NCBI GenBank assembly: GCA_023974075.1
Contig: CM043800.1
Location: 22,758,218 to 22,822,217, forward strand
Length of the DNA stretch: 64,000 bases
Direction: 5' to 3'
DNA from: Chaenocephalus aceratus
Lineage: Eukaryota; Chordata; Actinopteri; Perciformes; Channichthyidae
Positions 1 through 15,146 of the stretch are shown here, piece after piece. The notes under the pieces are model-generated. The model had not been told where the DNA came from, did not search any database, and worked only from the letters and a program-made list of their open reading frames with translations. The translations under genes were made by a program, and so were the position numbers. Within the stretch, counting starts at the first letter, position 1, and the number at the start of each line of letters is the position of its first letter.

Positions 1-964
<964 letters not shown>

Positions 965-1524
965 TCACCATTGGCTTTCAGCCCCTACCCAGCAAGCATG
1001 ACACATTCATTAGGCCTCAATGCAAGGCCGTGCTTCTCCACTGCTGCCCGGGGCCTCGCCTCTAGCTCCAACCCTCTGCCCCGATACTGATGATTTAATA
1101 ATGGAAGTGTTGAAAATGTAGGTCTGCCTGTTTCACCAAAGCCCATGGTACACACCTAATGGATTCTGCCGGCCTGAACTGACTGGGCTTGACAGTTGTA
1201 GATATTCATTATGTATGGATGATTGTAGTAGCTTTTAAGGGTGGCGGTGTAGCCCACTTAACTATGTCAGTCTTGGTTAGCAGGCCAACACGGGTGGATC
1301 CCACCAACCCAGAGGTCTGTGTCTCTCTGGTGTTTCTCACCACTGTTCTTCAAGTACGAACATAGGTTTAGACAAGGAGGAACTAATGGCCTTATTGTTG
1401 CAAGTACATGGCACTCATGGGAAGTATAAAAAGTGCATGCGGTAGGGGCAAATAACGACTAGAGGAGCCAAGCAGTCGGGAAGGAAAGAAGACTTAATGA
1501 AAAGAGGGGAGCCGGTCAGTCTGT

Positions 1525-2110
1525 CATGTGTCCCACACCACGCCGCTCCTCCGCTCCCTTCATTGGCTTCCGGTAACTGCTAGAATTCACTTCAAGACAC
1601 TGGTACTTGCGTACCATGCTGCGAATGGATCTGGCCCTCCCTACATCCAGGACATGGTTAAACTGTACACCCCAGCGCGTGCTCTACGCTCTGCATCAGC
1701 CAAACGACTCGCTGCACCCTCGCTGCGAGGGGGACCCAAGTTCCCATCAGCAACAACACGTGGGTTTGCTATCCTGGCTCCAAAATGGTGGAATGAGCTC
1801 CCCATTGACATCAGGACGGCAGAAAGCTTACACACCTTCCGGCTGCAGACTGAAAACTCATCTCTTTCGACTCCACCTCGAGCGATAGAATTACTAACAA
1901 AGAACTGCTAACAGAGTACTTATATACTAATAAAGAACTGGCTTATCTATAGCCAGTTGAGTAGCACTTGAAATACTTGGCTCTATGAAACCTGATGTAC
2001 TTATATGATTCTGTTTTCTTCAAGGTTGTGTCTTCCTGGTCGAATGTACTTATTGTAAGTCGCTTTGGATAAAAGCGTCAGCTAAATGCAATGTAATGTA
2101 ATGTAATGTG
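1525..2110 (+). mobile_element. 3' end of a CR1/L2-type LINE
   Basis: The segment encodes the C-terminal part of a non-LTR retrotransposon ORF2: LHWLPVTARIHFKTL, a PPYIQDM segment and FAILAPKWWNELP, typical of L2-like elements in fish. It ends with the 3' signature GTCGCTTTGGATAAAAGCGT followed by short (ATGTA)n repeats at about 2087-2108. The copy is 5'-truncated and lacks the reverse-transcriptase core. Confidence 0.88.
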
Positions 2111-2395
2111 GGAATCAGCTGTCAGTGGAGGGCCTTCTGGGTCAAAGGCACAATTCTCTGTTAGGTTGCATAAGCATCTGTAATCCTCCAACATATAGAA
2201 GGGTTAAAAGCATTCCATCTCAAACGCAAAGCCGAATTAAGACGAGTTTATGAACAATTTCAAAGGCAAACGAGTGCCAGGGTAATTATAGCAATGTGGC
2301 ATGCTTGCTTAACGGGTTGACAAATGATTTTTCCCAAGTTGGCATGTTAACCTTTGCTCCTGCCTTAGCCTTGTCCTTTTTTTTCTTACTCTCAG

Positions 2396-3263
2396 ATGCT
2401 CCCAGTGTCAAGGCAGAGAAAGACCCTGTGTTAGTGAACCTGGGGGAAACAGCAGACCTAATATGTGTGGCAGATGCCAACCCCATTATATCTGGCATGT
2501 TCACTTGGAAATGGCTGGTAAGAGCTCGGGATACACACACAGAATCATCCCCTGTATCATATTTCCTTTATCTGGCTTGCTTTCTATTATTTTATCCATT
2601 CTTACCGTTTATCACTGGCCTTTCTAAATGCACAGATGCACTATATTTCACTGACTCTAACTATCCCTCCGCCCCACCTCTTCCTGCTCCACACACGGTC
2701 CAAATCCAGAAAAATAGCTTTCATTACCGCTGCGTGACTAAAGGGCACATTCGTCAATGTGGCGTGGTCTCTGTATCTACTGATGCCTTCTCCGGTTTAA
2801 CCCACCCCCTGGCAATAGCGTGTGTCCCGCTTTCAACCTTCCCAGCCCCTCCCGTTTCTCTTTCCCTGTGGCTCTCCAACCCTTAGCATGATCTTTCTCT
2901 GTCCGAGCTCGTTCCCCCGACGCCCTTTCCATCCCGACCTCAAGCCCTGATGGTTTCCCGCTCAACTCTCCCTCGCTGTCTACCTGCCTTAATACTCGCA
3001 CTGCCCTCCCCCCTACTCGGTCCCTCACCCAGGAGCAGGGGGAGTGTGTTTTGAGGGATAGATGCTGTCTGCCGCTTATTCGCCCTCACTTTGTCTTCCG
3101 CAGGGAGAAGGGGAGGTGGAGATGGGATTGGAGAACCAGCAAGACGAATCTGGCCTTCTGACCATTCATGATGTGACTCGTACTCATGCTGGTCTTTACC
3201 AGTGCTCAGCCAATAACGACATAGCACCCCCCGCCACTGTAGAAGTGCAGCTGGTAGTACAAT
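2396..3263 (+). other. nphs1: nphs1 exons for Ig domain 7
   Basis: Exon 2396-2517 carries the first half of the domain, with the B-strand cysteine in ADLICVADANP and the F/T-W-K-W tryptophan. Exon 3104-3263 carries the second half, with the AGLYQCSANN cysteine signature. The first exon ends in phase 0 and the second in phase 1. The intervening 586-base intron is open in one frame for part of its length, so a naive ORF overruns the real donor at 2518. Confidence 0.9.
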
Positions 3264-6200
3264 GTAAGTTTTTAGTATTTATTCTCAGTGTAACATTAAC
3301 ATTAAATAAATAAAACATACATAAATACTCAATATGTACATGTTTTTTATTGTACAAAACAAATACGCCTGTACTCCTTCCTCCATGCCCATCTTGTCTT
3401 GTGTAGTCAAACCTAATCTTCAGAAAGGAGCCCAATGGACGAAGGTAGCAAGTAGAGGCGATGGCACCACAACGGCTGAGGTAGTGTGTCAGGCCGAAGG
3501 GATTCCTCGCGTCGACTTCACTTGGGAAAAAAAAGGTGTTCGCATGGACTTTGCCAACCCGAGGTCAGAGAGCATGCATTATTCTTTTCTTACTCTTCCT
3601 CACACTGTTAGCTTCAGTGCTACTGTCAGCATTTGGTTTCATACGTATGAATCCTCACAATTAGAATACGTTTTACCCAAATATAATATATTCTTTAGCT
3701 ATTCCTTGCTATTTCACCACTAAATCCAGATTTAGGGCATTTTATACTTTGCTTTTCACTATGCAAATACCTGTTTAATGCTTTCTTTGATGTGTGAAAT
3801 TGGGTGACTTAGTGCGATCTGCAGGACATCACAATCCCTGCTGTCTGCCTGCTCGGGATTTATCTCTCTTTCTGTGTGTGTGTGTCTGTGTGCGTACGTG
3901 CATGCTGCAGGTATGAGGAGCGGACCGTGAGGGAGGGCTCCTTTCACACCAGCACGGTTAGAGTTGTAAATGTGAGCACGAATCTGGACTACGCTGTCTT
4001 CAGCTGCACGGCTCGCAACTCGCTCGGGGAAGACACGCTCCACATCCAGCTCGTCAGCACAAGTACTGCATCTGAGTACAGTTGGGGGTTGTGTGTCTCT
4101 GGGTGACTAATGTTGGCCTGTGTAAAAAAAAAACATGTACCTTCAAACCGTCAACTTGTCATGAGGTACGAATAAGAACCCGGTCTCAGCGTTGCAGCAA
4201 TTCATTTTTTATATAAGAATTCAATGGGACTTTGAAAGGTTTATTTGGCTTCAGATGGAGGAGATGTCATAGTGTAAAACATGATCCAATTACTTTTTCC
4301 CTAACAGCAACCATTTGCTAAAAGTGAAAATTATTATTTTTGATGTAATGATTGTGTTGTGGTGGGTCAGTAGTTAACACAAACCACTGAGAATGAACAC
4401 CCAACAGCGCTGTTCCACAAAACTCTAGCTGCGTGTTGCCAACTTCGGCTCATTGTTTTTGAGCTGGCCTGCACATATGCTACACAGTCTTTATGCTCTT
4501 CACACACTCTTTCCACCGGGAGTCCAATTCAAGGTAGATTGAGAACACAACCATCTAGTGATTAAAAGACCAAGATAAAACTACCAGAGCTACAAAGCGA
4601 GTGTATCTTGTTACTGTCAGACCTGCGGTGCTATCAGTTTAGTTAAATCATTTTGCTCCCTAGTGGTTAAAATGACCTTATGCATCTTTAAATGAATGGC
4701 AAATGATCAAAGTCAGTGTTACGAGCCCACAACATGTAGGGATTATGCATATCACGTACTTGGCAGTGGGGCACAAACTATTCCTTTGGTTCTAATTTGG
4801 CAGCATCTCAAAAATAATCGCGTCTGTGCTGCTTTGTCCAAGGTTTATCAGCCTTTTCCAGCATCATTACAATAGTGTGGGAGAGCCATTGAACATGCGT
4901 AATTCTGTAAACTGGAGAGCGCTGTTGCTCCTGAGTTTCATCCCTTTAAGGAACTTATTCCATTGCTCTATCTCTCCCTTATCATTCAGCCCATAGCAGT
5001 ACTTCACTTCCCCCTCTGATAATGCTGCAGCGATATGCTTTGCTCTCCCGGCGTGCTTAGACTTTTCTGCCTTCAAGCTACCAGAGTATCTTTGCACCAC
5101 CGCCACTATCAACTCAGTCCTGCTCTCAGCGAAGGCCCAAAGCCACCATTGGACACATTTAATGTTTACTTTGAAAACCATAAAATACAATCCAATATTG
5201 GCCTGTTTTTCCCCAGTCATTTTGTTAGTGCTAAGCATATTTATAATTCATCTGACGCAGTGATAAAACATTTTATATGCTTGATTATCATTTTACAGCT
5301 CGAGAGGAAAAGAGAGGTGTTTTTTTCTTCTTAGCCTGGCGCTTTTTGGATTTGAACGAGACAAGATCCAAATAAGGCTGACCTCTTCGCCCTGGAATCT
5401 TATGAGTAGAGCTGATAGTGGGAATTATTTATTCCACAAACTGGGCTGCAGCCTGGAGCCAGAGAGGAGTAGAGCATCCCCCTCTTATGTTGCTGCTATA
5501 CTATGTATCCTCCTTCTCTCCTTGACTATCTCTACTTCTGCCCCTAAAACCACCCTCCTTTCTTTCCATGCTCCAAATGCAAAATAATCTGCTTTCCCTT
5601 CACTACCCTGACTGAAGCAGTGCCTCATGTCAGACTGAAGGCCTAGCTAGCCTCTTTTGATCTGTGTTAACAATGCTGATAATAATCAAGAGGCTTCGTC
5701 AGTCGGTGCGTGACTCTGGTTGAATAAATTGGACAAATCAGCCACTTTGCTCTATAAGGGATGGGCCATAGCTCTGTCCATGTGTTCTGATCATTCATAC
5801 AGCAAGTAAAAAGCCGATAAAGCGGTGCACCGTGGAAAATATGTTCTTTCAAAGCCTTTGGAATAAACAGCCAATAAGAAAAGACCATGTTCCGAGCATT
5901 ACATTTCTCTCTCCTCCTTGATTTATATTGTTTTTAGTTATTTATCGTCAGTGTTTTTTTTTTTTTACCTGTTTCCTTCATTACATTTTCTTAAAGTGTC
6001 ACTTAACATTTTGCTCAGAGGTAAACTGTTATAAATGCTTCTTCTGGTACACATACTGTATCTAATGATAAGAATAATGATGGTTTTTAAGATCAATTCA
6101 ACAGGATAAGTGAGAATATCTCAAATCGTTTTTCTTCCTTTTTTATTTCTATCGAGAAGAACATCAGCTCTGCAATTTCTTTCAGTGATATCCATTTATC

Positions 6201-9200
6201 TATTTTTAATCGCTCTGAAGCAGTAAGCGGGGATGCACGCTCGTACAGGCCAGCAGGGCCTCAGGTGTTATTTCAGAGTCTGCAGATATAATCACTTGAC
6301 TGTCTCATGGCACACCTCACCATTTCTTAGGACCTAAAGCCTTTTCAAATAGCCACCTGTCAAGTGAAGGCGTTCTGCTCTTCAGTATTCACACAACATT
6401 GAGACTGCATACTCTTTTTTTCTTTTTAAACATCTCTTCTTTTCTTCTGCCCTCAGATCACCCAGATCCTCCTTCATCGTTTGGCCAAGTCGACGTCTCC
6501 CACGACTCGGTCACTCTTGATTGGATCCCCAGCTTCAACGGTGGTCTGCGGCAAAGGTTTCGTGTAAGGTGAGATGTCAAAAAAGGGATGTTGGTTTAAG
6601 AATGAGCCCCATTTCAAAATAAAGTACCCATACCTGACAGAAGCTTTTGGTTGACAGATACCGTTGGGATCAGTCAGACAGTTTTCTGTATGTTGATGTC
6701 TTTCCTCCCGGAGCTACAACCTTCACGGTCACCGGCCTGCAGCCTGTCACCACCTACAACTTCTCTGTCAATGCCCTCAATGCAATGGGAGAGAGTGCCT
6801 ATGCTGACAATAATGCAGTACTGACCATCACCACCAAGGGTCAGTTTGGAGTAACCCCAGCTTGACACTGAAAGGACTCCACCATACAACCGTCTGATGA
6901 TCTAATATAAATTAAATATAAACGTATAATGCTTAGAAGTTTGGCTAATAAGTTTCTGTTTTGCATTTCTTCCTCTACAGAGAGGCCAGAAGGAGTCCCA
7001 ACAGATGATGACTCAGTCTCACAGAGTAAGTCTTTTTTTCTCCCTGAAAAAAGCTCTTAAGGGCAATTGGAAATTGCTGTTTGCACAGCAGCTAGCTTCA
7101 TTTGGCTAAATCATGTTAATGTATGCACCTCCAAGGCTGTTAATGTTTGCTTTACGCAGAGAAGCAGTTGTCATGGCGCCCATCCAAACTTTTCCCCTCT
7201 GCTATTCTTTAAATTAAGATAAATAAGAGAGTGTCTGTACCACTTCTTAATTATCATACTTCTTCTTTAACTTTTATTATTAGCTAATCTGTAATGTTTT
7301 GTCGACTAGGTGCAAGTGGCCTGCCCGCCTACTTGACAGTAGTGTTCACCGTGGTGTTTGGAGTCCTGCTGGTGTTTAATTCAGTGGGTTGCTTCTTGGT
7401 TTGAGGTGGAAAAGGAGGCGAGGCCAGACAGGTAACCATAATGATCTTTTGATCTATGGATGTGAAAGTATTTCCTCTATCCCTTTCTGGCATTATAATG
7501 TCCCGAATCCTCAACAGAACTCTAAAGCAATTGCTCCAGAACCATGATGCAATTGTCAGCTCAGCCTCTCACTCTCTATTCATCTCTCCATGTCCCTTTT
7601 TACAGCCATCTATCCTGTCTCCTCTACTTCCGCTTATTCTCTCAGCCTCTACCTCATGCCACATTCATCCTTCAAAGCTGTCACTTCTGCATTTCGCCCA
7701 TATCTTTTATCTCATTTGCTAGCATTATGTCCTCCCTCTATCTTTCCTTCTGTCTCTTTCTATTTGTTCTTCAGTCTAACTGTCAGGATCTCCCCTCTGT
7801 GTGTTGTATTTTTCTTTCCTCACCTTCCTCTGCCCTTTGCTTTTTCCACATAGATTTTCTCACCTCACTTGTCTTTCATTCACTCTCACTCTCTGGCCCT
7901 TTTATTGCTCTGATCAATTTGAGTGCTTATGAGATGATGCTCCTCTATTCGAGTTCTGATTTCCTAACACTAAGCCTTTTCCCTCCTGTTTCCATTCCCC
8001 CTGCAGGGGGTAGAGGAGGCAGTGTGCTTGATGGAAAGAAGAATAAAGAGGAGGGGTAAGTTAAGGCAATCAGAAGTGGGATTAAAGAGACACACATCCA
8101 ATCCACTTCCAAGTCTCAGGCCTTTTCCATTGGCTGACCCAGCTACTAAAACAGCCAGGCTGGCAAAACAACAAGCCTCTGTCAATATACATTGTTATTA
8201 AGAACATGTGCATTTAGAGTATTGAGCTGTGTGTGCTCAATGTTTTGCATCCCTGGTATTATTATTATTATTTTTTTTTAGTGAAGTGTTCTTTTAGTTA
8301 CAATAAAGCAAACACATTCACAATATACAGTAAGTAGGTACCCGAAACCTTTGTATGGCGTACAAGAGAAAAGCTGGGTATTACATTGACAATTCCTGAG
8401 CATAGTCTAAAGCTGCCAGTCGACAGCATCGTAGACATAAACAGAAAAGCCAAGGGTAACCGCATCACTGGTATCATTAAGTAGTACAAATGTTTGGATA
8501 TAATTCAAGAAAGTTAAAGAAAATGACCGAATCAAATGTCTCCATGCAGGGGTAGTCATTCAACTGTAAGCACCGCCAATAAGTATGAGAGCAGAGAGAA
8601 GATCAACACGGCAGCCCAGCGCACCCTCCTCATCGACTCCGGATCTGAAACAGACAGCCACGTCTACGAGAGCTACGCAGCGGTAAGAGCGGGAAGAGGG
8701 GGATGAGAGGGAGGGAAAGGGGTAGTTACACACAGCCGAGAAGGCTGAGTAAACAGATGAGGGGAGGAAAGAGGTTAGGCAGGGGGTGATGGGATCTGGC
8801 AGAGGAGGAAGTGGATAATTCAGCCATAACGAGGAAAATGGATAAATAAACTAATGAAACCTTTAGCTGTGCATAGAGATGGAACACAGATCAATACCTC
8901 ACACTTAGCATTCAAAATGCACATCGATCTCTGAGAAATTATCATTTTGTACTTTAAAAAGGCCAACAAGGATTTGAACCTTGAAGAAAACTGTTGACTG
9001 AGGAAGAAGAAAACAGATCGCTCTGTGTGCTGTCAGAACGGGGTATAATAAGACCTCAAATCCCCTCGGAGGCAGGCTTTATCTTTACGCTCAACACACT
9101 CTCACTCCATAATCGTCCAGGAGCGACGTTTGGTCAGTGTCAGTGTTGTGCAGTTGTGACGCTCCCAGGCTCCTTCAGCTTCATAAAGGGACGCAAATAG

Positions 9201-12200
9201 CTTTCAACTGATTGCAATGTATTCCCATCTGCGGCGGGATTTGACGCTCATGGAAGCACGGCATTCATTTGTGTCGGCTGCCCTTAAAGGCAATGTGAGC
9301 GTCCATTCTCATTGGATAACGGAGAATTGTACATCCGGAAGTAAGTATTCCCCTTACTGTCGATTGATTTTACAGTGATATCTGCACTACTCATCGACTA
9401 AAAAACAGCAGATTATCCTTGTTAATGACACAACATTGATTGGTTTAAATTGTGTGCAATGCTTTTGTATTTTTCCCCTTCGATTCGGGGAAACAAATAT
9501 TTTTTCGGAGTAAAGGATAGCAGAAGACACTACATTACCCAGAATCCCCAGCTATCGTTTAGGACTACACCAGGCATCCTCAAAGTACGGACTCCGGTCC
9601 GGATCTGGACCGAACCACAACTGTCTCTGGACTCTGAGCAAATTATACTTTTCATATGTATTATCTGTGTTATCTGCGAGACATCGCCACAACGCAACGA
9701 GTCAAAATGATCCGCTATCTCCATAGACTGCAAACAGCGCTCATCGGACATTTATGAGAGAAAGTCTCTAATGTCCGAGTGCAAGTGAATGCAGCACAAG
9801 ATGCACGTCATGTAACCCCTCCCCCGGTCCTGGCGCGAGCGTGGACATATGATTGGCAGCGATTTCATTTGAACGGGACGACGCAAAACGAGAAGCATTC
9901 AGACCCAAGCACTGAAGGAATGAGGTATTTGCGGTCTACACTGACAGAGAAGAGACTGTCAGTTTGGCTGTACTCAGCATTGAATCAAAACGCACTAAAG
10001 CTGTTGATCTTAATACGTTTGTGAGGCGTTTTGCTGAACAAAATGGTAATCGCCGCATTCAGCTGCAATAGACGTCAACTTGATGCTCTGCTCACGGATG
10101 AGCATACAAAACTATTAAGATGATGACCTTACGTGTGTAAATATATTTTTTTCTTTGAGGGGATCTGCCCCCAAAAAACAGTTTTAAGTCCTGAGAAAGT
10201 CAAATAAGACGGTGTGTAAAACTACACTGCCCAGCCAAAAAAAGTAACCACTTTGATTTAACTAGGCCAGTAGTTAAGGACTTTCCACTGGATAATAACT
10301 GAAGTATAAAAGAATGCATGACTGAAGTGATGGAGACCATGTTGAAGGCAAACAAAAAGAGGAAATAACAGGTCAAATCAAGCAAATCCCCCTCTCAGAT
10401 TCCACAGCAACCAGAAGAACATAAATACTTGCTGGTGATTTGATTAATCAGCTTTGTGATGGAATAAAAAATGCACAGTGCATTGCATTTCCTTAGCTGT
10501 GGGTGAGTCCACTGACACTGCTGACAATGCTCAGTTGCTGGTGTTTGTGAGTTTTTATGATGAGGCAAAGGGGGAGTTTGTTGAAGATGTGTTGGGCCTG
10601 ACGAACCTCAGCGGACACACAAGGGGGAAGACATTTATAAAGCAATAATGGGAATGCTGAATGAAAAAGAGTGCAGCTGCCTTTATTCATAACTGCAGCT
10701 CTTACACTGCGACTCTGAGGGGTCAAGCACAGACACAATAACAATGAAAACTTCTGCATACAGATTATTTTTGTTTTTGCAACCTCGTGTTAAGAATCTT
10801 GTTGCAATTGTTTAAAAGTTTGAATGACCGTAATAAACGGACATTTGTCTTATTGAAACATTTATTTTGGACCTTTAAGATTTTTATTTGAGTACCCCTG
10901 GACTACACCATGTGCTCTGTTTGACAAACCCCGATAGTCCTCAAGCTCTGTGATTGGAGAGTGTGCTCCGAGGGTTATGCTGAGCCTCGAACAGCACTTG
11001 AAATGGGATGGAACCACGGCAGACTGTCCAAAACTGGATTTGAACGGGTCCACCGCGTCCCCCCCTCCCCCACCCGGTCCCCAGAACTACACATGCTGGC
11101 TATTGTGTTTCGCAACATGTTTTCTATCTATGGCACGTCTCTACTGGGAGTTGTAGTTTTAAAAGACGTTTTCGTATTTCCCTTAATAAGAAGTTGCCAG
11201 TACTAAACTGTGTACATCCCTGGAGCTTTAGGGCAGGGTTGTCAACTTTGGGCACCTGGCTGGAGTGAGATTTTGATATCATGGGTTTAAATACACATAT
11301 GCGCACGAAATGACTGCTATCGTGTCAGCAGCGGGACCTTAGCATATATATAGGATATATATACAATATATGCAAATACACAATATTGGACACAGACTAT
11401 AAAGGACACACAGTTTCATTCACTAATGAAAGTTAAACACATGTTTGTTTCCACTGTTTTATTGTGTGCCTGTCGCGATAAGCAATTAATTCAATCATCG
11501 TACACTCACAGAAATTAATCATGGTAGAGTTTATTTTTAAGCATTTACATCTATTTGATTTTATTTAAATACTCATATTTTTTTAATTTATGTATTGAAA
11601 TTAATTATAATCTGTATAATTCCTGTCAATTCTAAAATATATTGAATGTAATTATTTAGAGATTAAACAATAGCAGGATCGATAAATAAAAATGAACTCG
11701 ATACATTGCCATTTACATGAGGATGTGACTAGCAGTTTGAAAGGATGTACTTGAATTATTATTATATATTATCATTATGTCAGGGGTCTAAAATGGTCAT
11801 ACAACGGTGCCGACAATATTATCGTTTATCGCAATAATTTCTGGGAAAATGTATCCAACAAAATTAATTATCGCGAGAGGCCTATACATGAAACACACAC
11901 ACAAACAAATCTACAGACTTACTCCAAATTGCCAAATATATTAATTAACACACTCTCACTCTCATATACTCTTTGACTCTATTTAGGCCTAGTAGAACAA
12001 TAAGCAGCAGACTTTTACTTGTTATCATTTCTACTGGATCTGAGATCTGCGCATGCGCAATACGGGTCGGCAGTTGCGGCTCCAGAGTATTTTTGTTGGG
12101 TAATCTATGGTGGGGCTCAAGTCAGTATTTGCAATGTAATTACATACACGCTCCCCTTGACAGTGAAACGCCACGCGTGAGGTTAACGGCCCCTACACAC

Positions 12201-14788
12201 GGCGGTGTGCGTTGCCGCTTGGCGGTGGGCGTGTCTTGAGCTTGGGGAGTCAACGCGAGCAGCCCGACCAACAACCAACCACATGAATGTCCCGCCCCGG
12301 ACATACAAAGCAAAGCATTCATGCTACATCCATGCTGGCTAAATATACTGTCTATGCTTGCTAGCTGTCCATTCAAACGAAATACACTGGATATAAACTC
12401 CCCAAACAGGCGAAAACCTACCAGTTTCCCCCACTGTCTTTGCCACCTCCCCCCATGCCTGTCTCCTCCGTTTTGTATCCCTGTATGTAAAGAGGGACTG
12501 GTCATAGAGTACCGGGTGATTCCCTACCGCCACGATCATTTTCTCCTCCTTTTGTTGACATATGGGAAATAACTGCGGTCTGGCTCTCCCAACATACACC
12601 CGGTTTGATTGGCTAGTGCTTGTACTGTCAGATTTACATACGAGGGATTTGATTGGCTGACGCCTCCGTCGAGGCGGCAAAAGTAGAACATTGCTCTACT
12701 TTTGCAGCGAGCACCTCGAGAGAAGCTACGCTTTGCTCCCACAATGCAGTTCGGCGAATCGTGACGTCACCCCATTCAAAGTGAATGGGCAGAAGCGTTG
12801 AAGCGGAAACGCACGCCGCCGTGTGTAGGGGCCGTTAGATTATTTCCCTGTCTCAATCCAAATTGAACTGTATCAAATAAAAAGGCACATTTGTCTTGTA
12901 GTAAATAAAAAGGGCGACCTGTTAGAAAGGGCAATCCTGCAATTTCCCCACAAGTGAAAGAGTTGACATGCTGAAAACCCAACCCCTGCAGGGGGGTCTG
13001 GGGGGATTCTCCCCCAGGAGATTTTTGAAATACTAACATAAAATACACATTCTGGTACTCTCTTGAGAAGAAAAATAAATACATCTATTACTACATATTT
13101 AAAAAATGAATGCCATTTTAGTTTTTTGTTACTTTTTCTGAAAGCTGAACCTGCTGCTCCTCACAGAGAGAAGAGGGAAGAGGCTGTGAATTACTTTACA
13201 TTGTGGATAAGGGTGGATAGCCCCCATTGTTATGTGTGTCAAAATGAAAGACAGCCCATACACCTATCAATCATCAAACCGTGGGGTCTTATTTCAACAC
13301 GTAATATTGTATCGATGTAGCCTATACTACAGCAAAAGTATTCTCCATCGGGACTTCCTGCAACAACACCACGCCGTTATCGTGATTCTGATTGGCCAGA
13401 AGACATTATCAAAGATGCTCTATTGAGAAGACGATCACTACGTGACAAAAGTTTTCAAAACCGTTTCTTGTCTTCGGTATTCTTGTTTTTGGCTTGAGAA
13501 TAGTTTGGGCAGCGTGAGAGCGTGAGATTGAGAGTGAAAGCGTGTGTCACACGCCAGATGCGTGAGAGTTGGCAACCCTGGTTTAGGGGATAGGAAACAC
13601 TCAAATTTAAAACATATAATTAATAAATGGGTGAAAATTGCTTGTGCCCATAATGGGCAGCATTAATATATATACCATAGACTGTATATATAAATGGACG
13701 TAGTGTCCGTGACGTCACCCATAGGATTCTGCAGAGTTGCCGTGAAGCCCTTAGTAGGCGGAGTCGGCCACTAACGGCTCGACTGTGACGTCAGAGTCTA
13801 ATCCCGCCTGCTCCAAATAAGGGCAAAGAGGCGGGACCTGCTGCCTCCGAACTGGAAGTAAACAGAGCTAGCTCAGGCTAAGAAGCTAAGCTAACATGAA
13901 ATACATGCATACCAAGTTACTGCTAACAGTGTAGTTCCCCTATATAAACGTTACATTAATCTGCAAGAGAATTAGCTATATTTTGTTATTCTTAATGCTT
14001 GTCATTCACATGTTGAGAAAAGACGGACTCCACCGCCCGGACCTAACGGAGCCGCAGGGGGCTAGCTCCGGGACGCCGGCTGGAGCTAGCCCCCTGCGGC
14101 TCCGTTTGCCACCACTGGGATAATCGGGTCCCCTATTAACATTTGCTCCCGTTTAGCATTATGGGTAAGACTATAAAAGTCTTACCCCAGGCTGAATCAT
14201 AAACTAAAATGTATATGTATGCATAAAGGGTTACGTCCTTAGCTGACTAATAAGTAACAAGCTAAGCTACCAAGCACACAAACACCTGCGAACGGAGTTA
14301 GTTGGGGGGATAATATTATACATTAATATTATCATTTTAGACTTCTTGGAAGTTCTGTTAGTACATTCAAGTGCACAGCACAACATTTTAATTGTCTGGT
14401 ATTTGTAACAATATTCCCTAAAAGGCACAATCACCACGAACACGGTAAAGCTAAAGGGTCAAGTACAGTACTATGACTAACTAACGTTACGTTGCAGCCT
14501 CTATGGTTGTAGCTAGGGATGCACGATATTGTTTTTTTGAAACCGATACCGATACCGATAACTTCCTGCTTCTCAAGACCGATACCGATAACCGATAATA
14601 AAAAAAATGTACGCCACTAATTATTTTAACACATTTTTTTCCTCGGCCGCCCCGTAGCTTCAGAGCGCATCGAGTTTAAAATACCATCTACACGCTGATG
14701 CTGACAGCCCCGCTCCTGCTGCCCACTTGTGGCAGACCACACTTCCACGCTCACCGGCAGGCACCGACTGGCCATCTGGAGGACCGGG

Positions 14789-14829
<41 letters not shown>

Positions 14830-15115
14830 GGCCCGAGCGAGCGAGAGAGAGACCTTACATGCATTATTTGTTGTTAGCATCTGGTGCTAGCTAGCTGCGC
14901 TAACGGATATAAGGAGCTGTTTAAATGAAAACAGAGGAGCGACATTTCGCCACAACTGCACCGAGCACTTGACTTTATGCAGGAAGCCAGCCAGTGGGAC
15001 ATTGTAGGAGAAGTCAGCACACTCAGCTCGGATACATGAACATGATTGCAGCTTCCAGGCAGCTCCGGTTCGAGCATATGCCTTCAGTTGCACATAGCTC
15101 CAACGCGCGCGCGCA

Positions 15116-15146
<31 letters not shown>

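Noticed and set aside
4867..5238. 123-codon minus-strand ORF inside a nephrin intron
   Set aside because: It has no recognisable domain, signal peptide or splice partners, and it lies within a well-supported intron. A search for homologues would be needed to revive it.
7456..8059. Overlapping plus-strand ORFs of 87-171 aa
   Set aside because: They are open because of the pyrimidine-rich tract. Only the last 49 bases (8007-8055) are a real nephrin exon.
9450..9710. Similar proteins predicted at 9450-9710 (plus) and 20688-20927 (minus)
   Set aside because: The similarity comes from the long inverted repeat, not from a conserved gene. Both frames are short and run into unrelated sequence.
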